Shown here: piece by piece, positions 63,326-64,000 of the stretch
Position numbering within the stretch: position 1 is the stretch's first letter
Layout: each line of letters starts with the position of its first letter
DNA from: Sneathiella aquimaris
GTDB taxonomy: Bacteria; Pseudomonadota; Alphaproteobacteria; Sneathiellales; Sneathiellaceae
Reading direction: 5' to 3'
Assembly: GCF_026409565.1 (NCBI RefSeq)
Contig: NZ_CP112881.1
Location: 2,549,501-2,613,500 of the forward strand
DNA: 64,000 bases
Notes under the pieces: model-generated
Databases searched by the model: none
What the model was told of the DNA's origin: nothing
The model's input: the letters and a program-made list of their open reading frames with translations, nothing else
Made by a program: the position numbers and the translations under genes

Positions 63326-64000
63326 TTACACCTCCACAATCAGGTTGCCGATAGGATCTGCCGTTACCTTGCAACCGGGCTCCACAATAATTGTGGTATC
63401 CAATTGCTCAATGATTGCGGGTCCCGCAAAGTCAAGCCGGCTTGGCAATGCATCCCTTTGATAAACCGGTGTGTCGAACAACGTGCCGTCAAACATCACA
63501 GGACGCCGTGTTCTTTCAGCCTCCTCCAGGGTTTTCTTTTGATTGCGACCGATCAAGACAGCAAGGTCAAGGCTTTCCCGACGACCAATAACCGCCGTAT
63601 GTAAATTCACCAGGACGGCCTTGATCTCCGGTAACTCCACCGCAAAGCGCGCCCAGTATACTTCATCAAAGCGCTTTTGGAGCTCTTCGAGAGTCACATC
63701 AGGCCCGCTGATTTCGACACTGAGCATATGGCTCTGTCCTTGGAATTGCATATCGGCGGTAAAAAGAAACACCAATTCCTCGGTTTTAACGCGGTCCCGC
63801 TCTATCATTTTTTTACCGTCTTCAATTTGCTGACGGATGATTTCCTGCACCTGATCTATATCAAGAGATGCAAGCGGCGTATTCACAGTGTTTACAAAAT
63901 CATGACGCAAGTCAGACACGACACACCCCAGTGCATTCGTGATGCCTGGCCGGGCGGGCATGACCACCCGCGGAATAGAAAGCTCTTTTGCAAGGGCAAC
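63326..64000 (-). CDS. hyuA: Hydantoinase A / oxoprolinase-family alpha subunit (C-terminal part)
   Basis: The last ~224 codons of a HyuA-type subunit; the frame is open to the window edge, so the N-terminal ATPase-like part lies beyond it. Visible motifs are ELSIPRVVMPARPGITNALGC, HDFVNTVNTPL, the SVEISGPDVTLEELQKRFDEVY region and the terminal PAIIEQLDTTIIVEPG, all typical of the HyuA C-terminal domain. Partner of hyuB immediately downstream. Confidence 0.9.
   Translation of the reverse strand, partial: VALAKELSIPRVVMPARPGITNALGCVVSDLRHDFVNTVNTPLASLDIDQVQEIIRQQIEDGKKMIERDRVKTEELVFLFTADMQFQGQSHMLSVEISGPDVTLEELQKRFDEVYWARFAVELPEIKAVLVNLHTAVIGRRESLDLAVLIGRNQKKTLEEAERTRRPVMFDGTLFDTPVYQRDALPSRLDFAGPAIIEQLDTTIIVEPGCKVTADPIGNLIVEV

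Noticed and set aside
1-64000. Mobile elements, CRISPR arrays, prophage, tRNA or rRNA genes
   Set aside because: No transposase or integrase ORF, no regularly spaced repeats and no tRNA/rRNA-like sequence were seen on either strand. A tRNA scan would settle the tRNA point.

Overview
The window looks like ordinary chromosome from a free-living, probably marine, alphaproteobacterium of moderate GC content. Pointers are a CpaA/B/C/D-type tad pilus locus, CckA-like histidine kinase motifs, a phosphonoacetate pathway, aromatic degradation via paa and feruloyl-CoA synthase, glutathione-dependent formaldehyde oxidation, and livKGFHM plus hydantoinase-type genes. Genus cannot be fixed from the sequence alone. 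I saw no rRNA, tRNA, CRISPR array, insertion sequence, integrase or prophage gene. Genes are tightly packed with many 1-20 bp overlaps.

Layout. 1-0.9 kb: 3' end of a molybdenum hydroxylase large subunit (isoquinoline 1-oxidoreductase beta type). 0.9-4.7 kb: a luxP-luxQ pair whose LuxP keeps the whole autoinducer-2 pocket, while LuxQ carries a CckA-like kinase core. 4.9-13.3 kb: a CoA-dependent aromatic/phenylpropanoid or fatty-acid catabolic block (CaiB-type CoA transferase, MFS exporter, feruloyl-CoA synthase, double-bond reductase, FadB-like enzyme, TetR regulator). 13.3-17.3 kb: htpX, a strong candidate small RNA, and alaS. 17.4-22.1 kb: MoxR ATPase plus CoxE-like VWA protein, a small proline-rich ORF, a TSUP permease and a DUF1853 protein. 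22.1-23.7 kb: an ABM and a NIPSNAP protein divergent from an ArsR-type regulator. 23.7-34.9 kb: a complete 13-gene tad/cpa locus for Flp pili, all on the minus strand. 35.4-39.8 kb: two glycosyltransferases, a Bax-like glucosaminidase and a small secreted protein. 39.9-43.5 kb: paaABCDE, the phenylacetyl-CoA epoxidase. 43.7-47.3 kb: beta-carbonic anhydrase, GntR regulator, and the S-(hydroxymethyl)glutathione dehydrogenase / S-formylglutathione hydrolase pair. 47.3-52.4 kb: a YnjB-type ABC importer with a PfkB sugar kinase. 52.6-64 kb: a thioesterase, then phnY and phnA (phosphonoacetaldehyde to phosphonoacetate to acetate + Pi) in line with a nicotinamidase-like cysteine hydrolase and a Tat-exported LivK-type binding protein, a divergent livGFHM, and convergent hyuBA.

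The most interesting items are: (1) luxPQ outside Vibrio with complete ligand pocket but an exchanged kinase core; (2) an unassigned, highly folded ~130-nt RNA with its own promoter and terminator between htpX and alaS; (3) the phnYA / amidase / LivK-GFHM / HyuAB neighbourhood, which lacks the usual phnW aminotransferase and may handle a nitrogen-containing phosphonate or amide; and (4) several well-formed inverted or direct repeats at divergent promoters that look like operators.
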